A stretch of 64,000 nucleotides of DNA. Origin: an uncultured Bacteroidales bacterium (lineage in GTDB: Bacteria; Bacteroidota; Bacteroidia; Bacteroidales; Bacteroidaceae). Below the pieces are notes generated by a model, which had not been told where the DNA came from, ran no database searches, and saw only the letters and a list, made by a program, of their open reading frames with translations. The stretch is from the NCBI GenBank assembly GCA_902774335.1, contig CACYHW010000003.1, positions 62,001 through 126,000 on the forward strand. The letters run 5' to 3'. Both the position numbers and the translations under genes were made by a program. Below are positions 15,166 through 25,461 of this stretch, piece by piece. Position 1 is the stretch's first letter. Every line of letters starts with the position of its first letter.

Positions 15166-17103
15166 ATGAGACGAGTCCTTTATCCGTTTGTCATCGTATG
15201 CCTTATTCTCTGCTCATGCAAGAACCGGAGCAGCCAGACCCAGTCTACATCGGTCCCGGCCAAGGCACCGGTTGCAACCCCGGCAAAGCCTTTAGCTGCC
15301 ACAATACTTGAATTCTACAAGGCGTACTGTGCCAATTGGGACGGTGAAAGCAAGACGGACTCCATACTTTCCATGTATTGTACCCAAGAACTCAAGGATT
15401 ATGTAATGGATTGTGTGGGAGAGTATGACTTTGTCTTAAACGGAGGCATATATGCCGATATACACCCCGAATCTTTCTGTGTGGTCAAACGGAATGAGAA
15501 ATACATTGTCTATTATGAGTACACCAAATGGCCCGTCAGCGAAGAACCCGGGAGGGACTCGCTATATATAATGGTGAATAAGGAGAACAAGATTTCATAT
15601 GTAATAAGACCAGGCGACAACTACAGGGTTCCGGCACAATACGACAGGGAGAAACTCTATACTTTCGATGATTACGAGTATGTGGACCTTGGTTTGAGCG
15701 TAAAATGGGCTACCTGCAACATCGGAGCAAGCAAGTACAATACTGTATCATACGGTGATTTTTTTGCGTGGGGCGAAACCGAAACAAGGTACGCCTTTGA
15801 CAAGAATTATTATCTTGAGCCCAAACAGGGGCATTATTATGATGGCAATTTATCAGTTCTGGAGCCATCCGATGACGCAGCCACAGTGCTTTGGGGTAAA
15901 GAATGGCGCCTGCCCACAAAAGAAGAATTCCAGGAACTGATTAATTCCTGTAAATGGGAATGGGAGGAAATATATAATCATTGGGGTTATAGAGTAACAG
16001 GACCGAACGGTAATACATTATTTCTCCCTGTCGGAGGAATGAAAATGGATGAAAGATGGCTGAATTACAATGAGGGCCTTTATTATTGGACCAGTTCCTG
16101 CAATTTCAGTGACCCGGAAAGAGAGCCCAGAGCATGGATGTTCTTTTCGGTTGCCGATGGGCCCGACCCCAATAAGAACAGAAGGATGGATATTGCGCTC
16201 ACACCCTTGAGCGTTCAGTCGGGACGATTAATTAGGCCTGTCACCACTATGGAGTATATTCCCATCAAAGACATCGACATCAATAAGAAGGAGTTGAAAC
16301 TGGAGATAGGCGATGAGTATACTCTTACAGCTTCGTTCATTCCCCAGAATGCCACAAAAAGAAACATATACTGGGAAAGCGGCAATTCGGCAGTAGCACA
16401 TGTGGGCCGAAACGGTAAGGTCACTGCAGTTTCAAGCGGAAAGTGCACCGTTGCCGCAGTATGCGGAAATATCAGGACGGAGTGTCAGGTAACTGTCGTG
16501 ATGCCCAAGGAGTTTGTTCCTGAATACAGTAAGGTAACCACCGTTTACGAATTCGGGAAAGAGCCCGATAAAGCATACATTGAAAAATTCAATGAATTCG
16601 AGGATTCCTTAAAACTGGAAGAGGTTTTCAGTACACATATAGGTAACAGATCCAAGGGATTCGACGTAACAGTGTCTAACTTTACTGATGAAGAAGACTG
16701 GAAGATTGATCCGGGTGACTTCCGTATGATAACCATTGAAACCGGCGGAAAGAAATACCAATTCAGGAATGGGGACTGGGTTACCGATTACCGGTTTGAC
16801 AACGGATACTTTATCTGTTATCCTATAAGCAAGTCCAGATATCTGCTCTTCCTGAAAGGTTTTGATTATGGATGCTGTCCCGGTGTGCTGACGGTATTGG
16901 CAATAGATGAATCCGGCGCACATCTGGCCTTACATAAAGAATACCATTTGGTGGAAATAAACAGAGATCCCTTCTCAATGACACTTGAAAGCAGTTACGG
17001 AGAAGCTGTCTCCAGATACAAGACTTACTACCCCACATCTTATAATCTGTTTATAGAGGATGGTGCTCTAAAGATAAAGAATGTAAAGCTGCTGCGGGAA
17101 TAA
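15166..17103 (+). CDS. Multidomain surface lipoprotein with Fib_succ-like and BIG2 domains
   Basis: A 645-residue lipoprotein with lipobox-type ILCSC near residue 19. Next comes a DUF3828-like segment (about 40-160). Then there is a Fibrobacter-major/DUF1566-like module (about 165-355) starting YVDLGLSVKWATCNIG and containing WGKEWRLPTKEEFQEL and YYWTSS. A bacterial Ig-like BIG2 domain follows (about 362-445; LTASFIPQNATKRNIYWES, GKVTAVSSGKCTVAA). The C-terminal region of about 200 residues is unrecognised. Domain names rest on motif recall. The modules are common in Bacteroidales surface proteins; no function can be assigned. Confidence 0.8.
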   Translation: MRRVLYPFVIVCLILCSCKNRSSQTQSTSVPAKAPVATPAKPLAATILEFYKAYCANWDGESKTDSILSMYCTQELKDYVMDCVGEYDFVLNGGIYADIHPESFCVVKRNEKYIVYYEYTKWPVSEEPGRDSLYIMVNKENKISYVIRPGDNYRVPAQYDREKLYTFDDYEYVDLGLSVKWATCNIGASKYNTVSYGDFFAWGETETRYAFDKNYYLEPKQGHYYDGNLSVLEPSDDAATVLWGKEWRLPTKEEFQELINSCKWEWEEIYNHWGYRVTGPNGNTLFLPVGGMKMDERWLNYNEGLYYWTSSCNFSDPEREPRAWMFFSVADGPDPNKNRRMDIALTPLSVQSGRLIRPVTTMEYIPIKDIDINKKELKLEIGDEYTLTASFIPQNATKRNIYWESGNSAVAHVGRNGKVTAVSSGKCTVAAVCGNIRTECQVTVVMPKEFVPEYSKVTTVYEFGKEPDKAYIEKFNEFEDSLKLEEVFSTHIGNRSKGFDVTVSNFTDEEDWKIDPGDFRMITIETGGKKYQFRNGDWVTDYRFDNGYFICYPISKSRYLLFLKGFDYGCCPGVLTVLAIDESGAHLALHKEYHLVEINRDPFSMTLESSYGEAVSRYKTYYPTSYNLFIEDGALKIKNVKLLRE

Positions 17104-17108
17104 AAGAT

Positions 17109-17116
17109 TATCTTTG
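17109..17116 (+). promoter_or_regulatory. -7 element for the nucleoside-recognition gene
   Basis: TATCTTTG lies 24 bases before the ATG at 17141 and just after the stop of the upstream lipoprotein, so the gene has its own promoter. Confidence 0.55.
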
Positions 17117-17140
17117 CAGCCGTTTTAGGACAAGACACAC

Positions 17141-18073
17141 ATGGATCGGTTCAAAAGGGTTGTAAAGCAGGCAGTACCAAGGGCATTCAAGACGATATGG
17201 TGGATCTTCAAGATTACCGCCATAGTCTCCTTTATAATGTTCCTTCTCAAGTATACCGGCATACTGGCATGGATCGCAGCGGCTGTAAGCCCTGTGTTCC
17301 GTATATTCGGTCTGCCGGGTGATGCGTCGCTGGCTTATGTAAGCGGTTATTTCATCAACGTATATTCGTGCATTGCGGTGGTATCGACCATCGACCTCAC
17401 CGCACGTCAGATTACCATTCTGGGTACCATGACACTGGCAGCCCACGCAATGGTGGTGGAGACGGCCGTTCAGAAGAAGACCGGCGCTCCAGCCTTATAC
17501 ACCGTACTGATACGTACTTTCGGCTCCATTGCATTGGGTATCATCATGAACCTGGTTCTGCCGGGACGTCCCGTATATGATGCTGCAGCAGTGAATCTGT
17601 CCGATATTCCGTTCTTTCAGATTCAGGGCGAGTTCTGGCCCATGTTCCTGGTATGGTTCAAGGGACTGGCCAAGCTGGCTGTATGGATGACGGTGCTCAT
17701 CACTCTGCTCAATGTGATTCAGCGCGCATTCTACGAGTACGGTATCATGAACTGGATTTCACGCCTGTTCAGCCCGCTGCTCACTCTGTTCGGTCTGCCC
17801 AAGGAGACATCGTTCCTCTGGATCGTTGCCAATGTGGTGGGTCTGTCGTACGGATCGGCCGCAATCATGGATGAGATGGAGCGCGGTGAGATATCGGACA
17901 AAAGCATACGCCTTCTGAACACTCACATCGGCATATCGCACAGTAACCTGGAGGACCTGATGCTCTTTGCAGCCGTGGGCGGCATGTGGTACTGGATGCT
18001 CCTTTTCCGCTGGGCCATGGTCACCATCCTGGCCTGGTCGCTCCGCCTCTACTTCAAACTCACCAGAAGATGA
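17141..18073 (+). CDS. Nucleoside-recognition (Gate) domain membrane protein
   Basis: This 310-residue inner membrane protein has about eight hydrophobic segments arranged as two similar halves. Each half resembles the Gate domain of spore maturation proteins SpmA/SpmB and nucleoside transporters (GILAWIAAAVSPVFRIFGLP near residue 45 and NWISRLFSPLLTLFGLPKE near 205). The fused two-half form is common in Bacteroidetes. Transport of a small solute is likely but the substrate is unknown. Its TGA stop lies in the left arm of a 28-base inverted repeat. Confidence 0.82.
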   Translation: MDRFKRVVKQAVPRAFKTIWWIFKITAIVSFIMFLLKYTGILAWIAAAVSPVFRIFGLPGDASLAYVSGYFINVYSCIAVVSTIDLTARQITILGTMTLAAHAMVVETAVQKKTGAPALYTVLIRTFGSIALGIIMNLVLPGRPVYDAAAVNLSDIPFFQIQGEFWPMFLVWFKGLAKLAVWMTVLITLLNVIQRAFYEYGIMNWISRLFSPLLTLFGLPKETSFLWIVANVVGLSYGSAAIMDEMERGEISDKSIRLLNTHIGISHSNLEDLMLFAAVGGMWYWMLLFRWAMVTILAWSLRLYFKLTRR

Positions 18074-18190
18074 CAAAGGGGACGGTTCCGTTTGGCACGC
18101 ACAAAAAGAATCCCATCTGCGCTTCAGATAGCTCAGATGGGATTTTTTCAATTTGCAGACGAGCCAAACGGAACCGTCCCCTTTGTCATC
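18069..18190. repeat. Large inverted repeat wrapped around a terminator
   Basis: Perfect 28-base arms (18069-18096 and 18163-18190) begin at the stop codon of the Gate protein and end one base before the asnS stop. The core of the arm is GGGGACGGTTCCGTTTGGC. Between them lies a terminator hairpin (18104-18148). The core resembles the GGGACAGTCCC repeat at 8842-8872. Confidence 0.85.
18104..18148. terminator. Terminator between Gate protein and asnS
   Basis: The stem AATCCCATCTG / CAGATGGGATT is followed by a T-run on the plus strand and preceded by an A-run, so it can act for both converging transcripts. Confidence 0.8.
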
Positions 18191-18191
18191 T

Positions 18192-19637
<1,446 letters not shown>

Positions 19638-19662
19638 TGTTTTAGATTTATTGTAAGGTTAA

Positions 19663-21057
19663 TTATTCATATGCACCCATACGGAGCATGTTGACCTCCT
19701 TCTCGGTCAGGAAACGCCAGTCACCGCGACGCAGACGCTTCTTGGTGAGTCCTGCAAACTGAACGCGGTCGAGCTTGGTTACACGATAACCCAGGGCGTC
19801 GAACATACGACGTACCACGCGGTTGCGGCCTGAGTGGATCTCAATGCCTACCTGAGTCTTGTCATCGTTAACGTAGCTCACCTCGTCGGCGCGTACGATA
19901 TCGCCATCCTCCTCGCCTATGTTCACACCGTCCAGAAGCTTCTGCAGATCCTCACCGCTGACAGCGCGGTCCAGACGTGCATGGTAGATCTTCTTCTTGA
20001 GGAACTTGGGATGAGTCAGGCGGCTGGCCATCTCACCGTCGTTGGTAAGCAGCAGCACACCGGTGGTGTTGCGGTCCAGACGACCTACGGGATAGACGCG
20101 CTCCTTGCATGCACCCTTGATGTAGTCCATAACGGTCTTGCGCTCCTGGGGATCATCCACTGTGGTAACGCAATCCTTGGGCTTGTTCAGAAGGATATAT
20201 ATCTTACGCTCAATGCTTACAAGCTGATCGTGGAACAGTACGTTGTCACCGCGGTGTACCTTGGTGCCGAGCTCGGTTACGGTCTGGCCGTTAACCTTTA
20301 CCACTCCGGCCTGGATGAACTCATCGGCCTCACGACGTGAGCATACACCGGCATTTGCCAGGTACTTGTTCAAACGTATCTCCTCCTCGGGATCGTGTAT
20401 CACATCCTGATACTCAATGCGCTTGCGGTTGTCCTGACGCTTCTGCATGGGCTTGCGGAAACCGCCCTGCTGGCCGTAGCCACCCTGACGCTGGTAACCA
20501 CCCTGCTGGTAGCCGCCCTGACGCTGGCCGTAGCCGCCCTGGCGCTGATAGCCGCCCTGACGCTGGCCGTAGCCACCCTGGCGCTGATAGCCGCCCTGAC
20601 GCTGGTAGCCGCCTTCCTGCTGCTCACCGTTCTGACCCTGAACACGCTCCCTGTAGAAACGGGGCTGACCCTCCTCGCCGTTGTTATACTGGCGGGGCTG
20701 GTTATAACGCTGCTGTCCGTACTGCGGACGATTATTATTGTAACCACGGTTCTGATAACCGCCATACTGACGCTGTCCGTACTGGGGGCGATCCTCACCA
20801 CCCTGGCCGTACTGACGGCGCGGACGGTCCTGATTGTAGCCCTGCTCGCCATCCTGGCGCTGCGGACGCTCAACTCTTGAGTACTGCGGACGATTGTTGT
20901 TGTAGTCTACTCTTACAAAACGCGGGCGGCCTTCGCGGCGTGAACCCGACTGATTGTTGTCCTCGGAATTACCGTTAAATCTGTTGAAGCTGTTTTCCTG
21001 CTCTTCCTGATTCCCGCTCTCGTCGTAGAATCTGTTTCCGTTCTCTGTTTCCATCAT
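19663..21057 (-). CDS. RluB/RsuA-family pseudouridine synthase with long Gly/Gln/Arg/Tyr-rich leader
   Basis: The 464-residue product has two parts. Residues 1 to about 212 are low complexity, rich in Asn, Gln, Gly, Arg and Tyr, with tandem GYGQRQGGYQRQ-type units (DNA about 20460-20625). After that come an S4 RNA-binding domain (EIRLNKYLANAGVCSRREAD) and an RsuA/RluB catalytic domain with GRLDRNTTGVLLLTNDGE, where the Asp is catalytic. The C-terminal half modifies rRNA uridine, probably 23S. The N-terminal half resembles RGG/prion-like regions that bind RNA or form condensates. Two ATGs in a row are possible starts. Confidence 0.9.
   Translation of the reverse strand: MMETENGNRFYDESGNQEEQENSFNRFNGNSEDNNQSGSRREGRPRFVRVDYNNNRPQYSRVERPQRQDGEQGYNQDRPRRQYGQGGEDRPQYGQRQYGGYQNRGYNNNRPQYGQQRYNQPRQYNNGEEGQPRFYRERVQGQNGEQQEGGYQRQGGYQRQGGYGQRQGGYQRQGGYGQRQGGYQQGGYQRQGGYGQQGGFRKPMQKRQDNRKRIEYQDVIHDPEEEIRLNKYLANAGVCSRREADEFIQAGVVKVNGQTVTELGTKVHRGDNVLFHDQLVSIERKIYILLNKPKDCVTTVDDPQERKTVMDYIKGACKERVYPVGRLDRNTTGVLLLTNDGEMASRLTHPKFLKKKIYHARLDRAVSGEDLQKLLDGVNIGEEDGDIVRADEVSYVNDDKTQVGIEIHSGRNRVVRRMFDALGYRVTKLDRVQFAGLTKKRLRRGDWRFLTEKEVNMLRMGAYE
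20460..20630. repeat. In-frame tandem repeats encoding GGYQRQ/GGYGQRQ units
   Basis: Degenerate repeats of 18 to 33 bases built around the plus-strand string TAGCCGCCCTGACGCTG encode alternating GGYQRQ and GGYGQRQ units inside the pseudouridine synthase leader. All copies stay in frame, so unit number can vary without breaking the gene. Confidence 0.75.
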
Positions 21058-21125
21058 AACTGATAATGTTTAGAAAGCCTCACGGCCTCCTTCGTTAATA
21101 AATTAGATTTTGTGTCGAAAAAAAA

Positions 21126-22472
21126 TCACACACCGTAATAATTGCCCGGTGTTATGGCTTTAAGTTCCTTTTTTACACTCTCATTTACGTTAAGACCATC
21201 GATAAACTCGCTTATGGACTCACGGGTCACCTGACTGTTGGTGCGGGTAAGAGCCTTAAGCGCCTCATATGGATGCGGGTAACCCTCACGGCGCAGGATA
21301 GTCTGGATGGCCTCGGCCACCACGCTCCAGCATCCGTCCAGGTCGGCGGCAATCTTCTGCTCGTTGATGAGCAGCTTGCCCAGACCCTTGAGTGAGCTGG
21401 CTATCGCTATTACCTGGTGTCCGAAGGGCACACCGATATTGCGTATCACCGTGGAATCGGTAAGGTCACGCTGCAAACGTGAAACGGGCAACTTGCGTGC
21501 AAGATGCTCCAGTATTGCGTTGGCCATACCGAGATTACCCTCGGCATTCTCGAAATCTATGGGATTTACCTTGTGAGGCATGGCGCTTGAGCCCACCTCG
21601 CCGGCTTTGATCTGCTGCTTGAAGTACTCCATTGATATGTACTGCCAGAAGTCGCGGTTCATATCAATCTGGATGGTGTTCATGCGCTTCATGGCGTCAA
21701 AGAGAGCAGCCAGATTGTCGTAGTTGGAAATCTGGGTGGTATACTCCTCACGAATCAGGCCCAGCTTCTCGCTCAGGAACTTGGCGCCGAATGCCTTCCA
21801 GTCAATCTCGGGATAGGCTACGTGATGGGCGTTGAAGTTACCTGTGGCACCGCCGAACTTAGCCGACAGGGGCACAGCCTTGAGCTGCTTGAGCTGCTCG
21901 CGCAGACGGTATGCAAATACCTCGATCTCCTTGCCCAGACGTGTGGGCGAAGCGGGCTGTCCGTGTGTGCGGGCCAGCATGGGTATATCCTTCCAGCGCT
22001 GTGCATACTCCTCAAGCTTGTCGATGAGTGACTGTATGCCGGGATAGTACACATTCTCCAGAGCCTCCTTGATTGAAAGGGGGACCGATGTGTTATTGAT
22101 ATCCTGCGATGTAAGACCGAAGTGTATGAACTCCTTGAATTCAACCAACTCAGGTACAAGGTCGAACTTCTCCTTGAGGAAGTACTCGACGGCCTTTACG
22201 TCATGGTTGGTAACCTTCTCTATATCCTTGATGTGCGCAGCATCCTCCTCGCTGAAGTTCTGCCATATCTGACGCAGACCGTCCAGTGAGGCACGTGAAA
22301 CGCCTGCCAGCTGGGGCAGTCCGAATTCACAGAGCGCAGTAAAGTACTCTATCTCTACTCTGACCCTGTAGCGGATCAGTGCATATTCTGAAAAGTATGA
22401 TGCAAGTTCTTGTGTCTTGCCACGATATCGCCCGTCTATGGGGGATACAGCCGTTAATTCATCCAATTTCAC
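21126..22472 (-). CDS. purB: Adenylosuccinate lyase
   Basis: A 448-residue enzyme of purine synthesis that releases fumarate from SAICAR and adenylosuccinate. The family signature GSSAMPHKVNPIDFENAEGN is near residue 290, and SQDINNTSVPLSI carries the His/Ser region near 120. There is no ATG in the N-terminal part. A GTG at 22472 gives MKLDELTAVSPIDGRYRG, which lines up with E. coli PurB (MELSSLTAVSPVDGRYG); an in-frame TTG at 22481 would add three residues. It is transcribed leftward from a box at 22546-22553. Confidence 0.95.
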   Translation of the reverse strand: MKLDELTAVSPIDGRYRGKTQELASYFSEYALIRYRVRVEIEYFTALCEFGLPQLAGVSRASLDGLRQIWQNFSEEDAAHIKDIEKVTNHDVKAVEYFLKEKFDLVPELVEFKEFIHFGLTSQDINNTSVPLSIKEALENVYYPGIQSLIDKLEEYAQRWKDIPMLARTHGQPASPTRLGKEIEVFAYRLREQLKQLKAVPLSAKFGGATGNFNAHHVAYPEIDWKAFGAKFLSEKLGLIREEYTTQISNYDNLAALFDAMKRMNTIQIDMNRDFWQYISMEYFKQQIKAGEVGSSAMPHKVNPIDFENAEGNLGMANAILEHLARKLPVSRLQRDLTDSTVIRNIGVPFGHQVIAIASSLKGLGKLLINEQKIAADLDGCWSVVAEAIQTILRREGYPHPYEALKALTRTNSQVTRESISEFIDGLNVNESVKKELKAITPGNYYGV

Positions 22473-22545
22473 TTCAAACAATCTCTAATAAGCCTTTTTC
22501 TCAATATTTTTCACTTAATCTCTTATCTGCTTCGCAGCAGCGGTG

Positions 22546-22573
22546 CAAAAGTACTAAGAAATTCATAATTTTG
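22546..22573. promoter_or_regulatory. Divergent -7 elements between purB and the MFS gene
   Basis: Minus-strand TACTTTTG (22553-22546) for purB and plus-strand TAATTTTG (22566-22573) for the transporter; both are exact TAnnTTTG matches, 12 bases apart. Confidence 0.6.
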
Positions 22574-22594
22574 CACACACAATTATATTAAAAT

Positions 22595-23968
22595 ATGTCA
22601 CAGACTACCAAGAAGAAGATTAGTGAGAGCAAAGCCGCACGCTGGACGGCGCTCATCATAGTGTCGTTCACAATGATGTGGGGTTACTTCCTGACCGATG
22701 CCCTGTCACCCCTCATGACCATGCTCGAGGAGCAGATGGGCTGGACCAGCCTTGAGTTCGGACAGTTCAACTGGGCCTACTGCTGGTTCAACGTATTCCT
22801 GTTCATGCTCATACTGGGAGGAATAATCCTTGACAAGATGGGTGTCAGGTTCACCGGAATAGTGACCTGTGTACTGATGTTTGCAGGTGCGGTAATCAAA
22901 TATTACGCAGTCAATTACATTTCACCGGGACCCGAGGCCGGAACCATGTTCGGAATGCGCACGCAGGTGTTCGTGGCCTGCCTGGGATACGCCATATTCG
23001 CCGTGGGAACCGAGAACTGCGGAATCACGGTGTCAAAGGTCATAACCAAATGGTTTGCCGGCAAGGAGCTGGCACTGGCCATGGGCGTTCAGGTGGCAGT
23101 GGCCCGTCTGGGAACAGCCGCCGCTCTGGTCTTCAGCCCCATGATCGTAAAGCACTGGAACCTGTCGGCCCCGCTGCTCTTCTCGGCCGTACTGCTGTGC
23201 ATCGGACTCCTGGCTTACCTGGTCTTCTGCGGCATGGACAAGAAGTTCGACGCCGAGGTTGCCCTTGAGCAGGGTGAGCCCGACGACGTATTCAAGATCA
23301 AGGACCTCAAACTGATAATCACCAACCGCGGATTCTGGCTCATTGCACTGCTCTGCCTCATGTTCTACTCGGCCGTATTCCCCTTTATGAAATACGCAGC
23401 CTCACTTATGGAGAACAAATACGGTGTGAGCACCACCCTGGCCGGTATCATACCCAGCCTTATACCTTTCGGCAACCTTATCATGACACCGCTCTTCGGC
23501 GGTATCTATGACAGGAAGGGCAAGGGCGCGACCATCATGATAATAGGTTCACTGCTGCTCATTCTGGTACACGTGCTGTTCGCCCTGCCGCTGCTCAACT
23601 ACTGGTGGTTCGCAGCATTCATCATGATAATCCTGGGTGTGGCTTTCTCACTCGTTCCGTCAGCCATGTGGCCCAGCGTTCCCAAGATCATCCCGCAGAA
23701 GCTTGTAGGCTCTGCATACGCACTCATATTCTGGGTTCAGAATATCGGACTGGGATTTGTTCCCCTGCTTATAGGCGGCATACTTGACAAGTACTGCAAG
23801 GCCGGAACACGTCTGGTGAACGGAGCCGAGGTTACACAGTACAACTACACTCTCCCCATGGTGATATTCGCCCTGTTCGGCATCGTAGCCCTGCTGCTTG
23901 CCCTGCGCCTCAAGGCTGTTGACAGGAAGGAAGGATACGGACTGGAGGAGCCCAACATCAAAGAGTGA
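22595..23968 (+). CDS. MFS transporter
   Basis: This 457-residue protein has about twelve hydrophobic segments in two halves and a charged loop after the sixth (about residues 208-240). It contains MFS-like features such as LDKMGVRFTG in loop 2-3 and YDRKGKGATIM in loop 8-9. The overall look is of the OxlT/MFSD1-like branch. The substrate is not evident; the next three genes concern amino acid and peptide use, which hints at an organic anion or small peptide. The NSS transporter starts six bases after its stop, so they are probably one operon. Confidence 0.85.
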   Translation: MSQTTKKKISESKAARWTALIIVSFTMMWGYFLTDALSPLMTMLEEQMGWTSLEFGQFNWAYCWFNVFLFMLILGGIILDKMGVRFTGIVTCVLMFAGAVIKYYAVNYISPGPEAGTMFGMRTQVFVACLGYAIFAVGTENCGITVSKVITKWFAGKELALAMGVQVAVARLGTAAALVFSPMIVKHWNLSAPLLFSAVLLCIGLLAYLVFCGMDKKFDAEVALEQGEPDDVFKIKDLKLIITNRGFWLIALLCLMFYSAVFPFMKYAASLMENKYGVSTTLAGIIPSLIPFGNLIMTPLFGGIYDRKGKGATIMIIGSLLLILVHVLFALPLLNYWWFAAFIMIILGVAFSLVPSAMWPSVPKIIPQKLVGSAYALIFWVQNIGLGFVPLLIGGILDKYCKAGTRLVNGAEVTQYNYTLPMVIFALFGIVALLLALRLKAVDRKEGYGLEEPNIKE

Positions 23969-23974
23969 CGGTCC

Positions 23975-25345
23975 ATGGAGAGGAAAGAAAGACGCAAAGA
24001 GCGTTTTGAGAGCCATTTCGGAATGATAATGGCCCTGGCCGGTTCGGCTGTGGGTTTGGGTAACCTGTGGAGATTTCCCTTTCTGGCAGCCCAGAACGGA
24101 GGCGGCGCCTTTATTTTTGTCTATCTGATTCTCCTGCTCACCATCTGCCTGCCGGTGCTTATGACCGAGATTACGCTTGGCCGTAAATGCCGCAGCAACG
24201 TGACCCGCGTATACGACAATCTGGGTGCGCCGCGCTGGCGCTGGGCCGGATTCATAACCCTGCTCACCCCCATTGTCATAATGGCTTTCTACACCGTTGT
24301 GGGAGGCTGGTCGGTAAAGTACCTGGTCCAGGCATGCACCTTCAGCTTCACCGATCCGGGGGCCGATTATTCCGGCACGTTCGGCGGATTCATCAGCTCC
24401 ACATATGAACCTCTGGTCTATACCGTAATCTTCCTGGCCGCAACGGCAATAGCCAACTTCGGCGGCGTAAAGAACGGTATTGAGCGTTTCTCCAAACCTA
24501 TGATGACGGTACTCTCCGTCACCATTATACTGGTAGCCATCCGCTCACTCACGCTTCCGGGAGCGACCGAGGGAACAAAGTATCTGCTCATCCCCGATTT
24601 CGGAAAGATTGACGGCAAGGTTCTCATTACCGCTCTGGGCCAGGCATTCATGTCACTCAGCATAGGCATAGGCATCCTGCTTACATACGGCTCTTACGTA
24701 AAGACCAAGGAGGATATTGTCATGACTGCCGTATCGACAGGACTCATCGACACCCTGTTCGCCATCATAGCCGGCCTGGCAATCATCCCGGCCGTTTATG
24801 CAATAGCCTACATGAACGGTACCGTGCCGGCCGTAAATGCCGGTCCCGGACTGGTGTTCATCACCCTGCCCGGAGTCTTTGCATCCATGCCCGGCGGCAG
24901 TATCATAGCCATACTGTTCTTCCTCTCATTGCTGCTGGCCGCGGTAACATCGGCCATATCAATGCTAGAGGTTATCGTGGCCTATTTCATTGAGGAGTGG
25001 CATCTGTCACGCAACAGAGCGGTATCAGTAAGTATGATAATAATAATCCTGCTGGGTTGCATCTGCTCCCTGTCTCAGGGTACACTGGCCGGCATAACCG
25101 TAGCGGGCATGAACATCTTTGATTTCTTTGATGTGATATCAAGTGATGTGTTTATAACAGTGGGCAGCCTGATAATGGTCCTGTTTGCAGGCTGGCGCAT
25201 CAAAAAGGCCGATTTCATGGACGAACTGACCGGCCACGGCACCTCCCAAACCCCTGCATGGATGTTCCGATACGTCTATTTCATGGTACGCTGGGTTGCC
25301 CCCGTAATCATTATCGTGATTATGCTGAGCAACATTCTGCTATAA
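23975..25345 (+). CDS. Sodium-dependent transporter, NSS/SNF family
   Basis: A 456-residue LeuT-fold symporter that imports amino acids or related solutes with sodium. TM1 carries the diagnostic unwound segment GSAVGLGNLWRFPFLAAQNGG... (about residues 15-35) with GNLWRFP. About eleven hydrophobic segments are visible, as in many prokaryotic NSS proteins. LDTLFAIIAGLAI-like TM7 (IDTLFAIIAGLAIIPAVYA) is typical. It lies six bases downstream of the MFS gene. Confidence 0.92.
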   Translation: MERKERRKERFESHFGMIMALAGSAVGLGNLWRFPFLAAQNGGGAFIFVYLILLLTICLPVLMTEITLGRKCRSNVTRVYDNLGAPRWRWAGFITLLTPIVIMAFYTVVGGWSVKYLVQACTFSFTDPGADYSGTFGGFISSTYEPLVYTVIFLAATAIANFGGVKNGIERFSKPMMTVLSVTIILVAIRSLTLPGATEGTKYLLIPDFGKIDGKVLITALGQAFMSLSIGIGILLTYGSYVKTKEDIVMTAVSTGLIDTLFAIIAGLAIIPAVYAIAYMNGTVPAVNAGPGLVFITLPGVFASMPGGSIIAILFFLSLLLAAVTSAISMLEVIVAYFIEEWHLSRNRAVSVSMIIIILLGCICSLSQGTLAGITVAGMNIFDFFDVISSDVFITVGSLIMVLFAGWRIKKADFMDELTGHGTSQTPAWMFRYVYFMVRWVAPVIIIVIMLSNILL

Positions 25346-25395
25346 TCTTGTCTGTTAAAATTAGTTAATCGTATTGCGCATCTGGAAATGCTCTA

Positions 25396-25427
25396 TATCT
25401 TTGCGGTGTATTAGCGTATTAATACAC
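25396..25427 (+). promoter_or_regulatory. Promoter with start-site dyad for the M28 peptidase gene
   Basis: ATTG at 25373-25376, 19 bases, then TATCTTTG at 25396-25403. Immediately after is a perfect dyad GTGTATTA-gcgtat-TAATACAC (25406-25427) that spans the predicted first transcribed base. Confidence 0.6.
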
Positions 25428-25461
25428 CAAAAATGTAATCAAACACAACAACTATTGTAAT

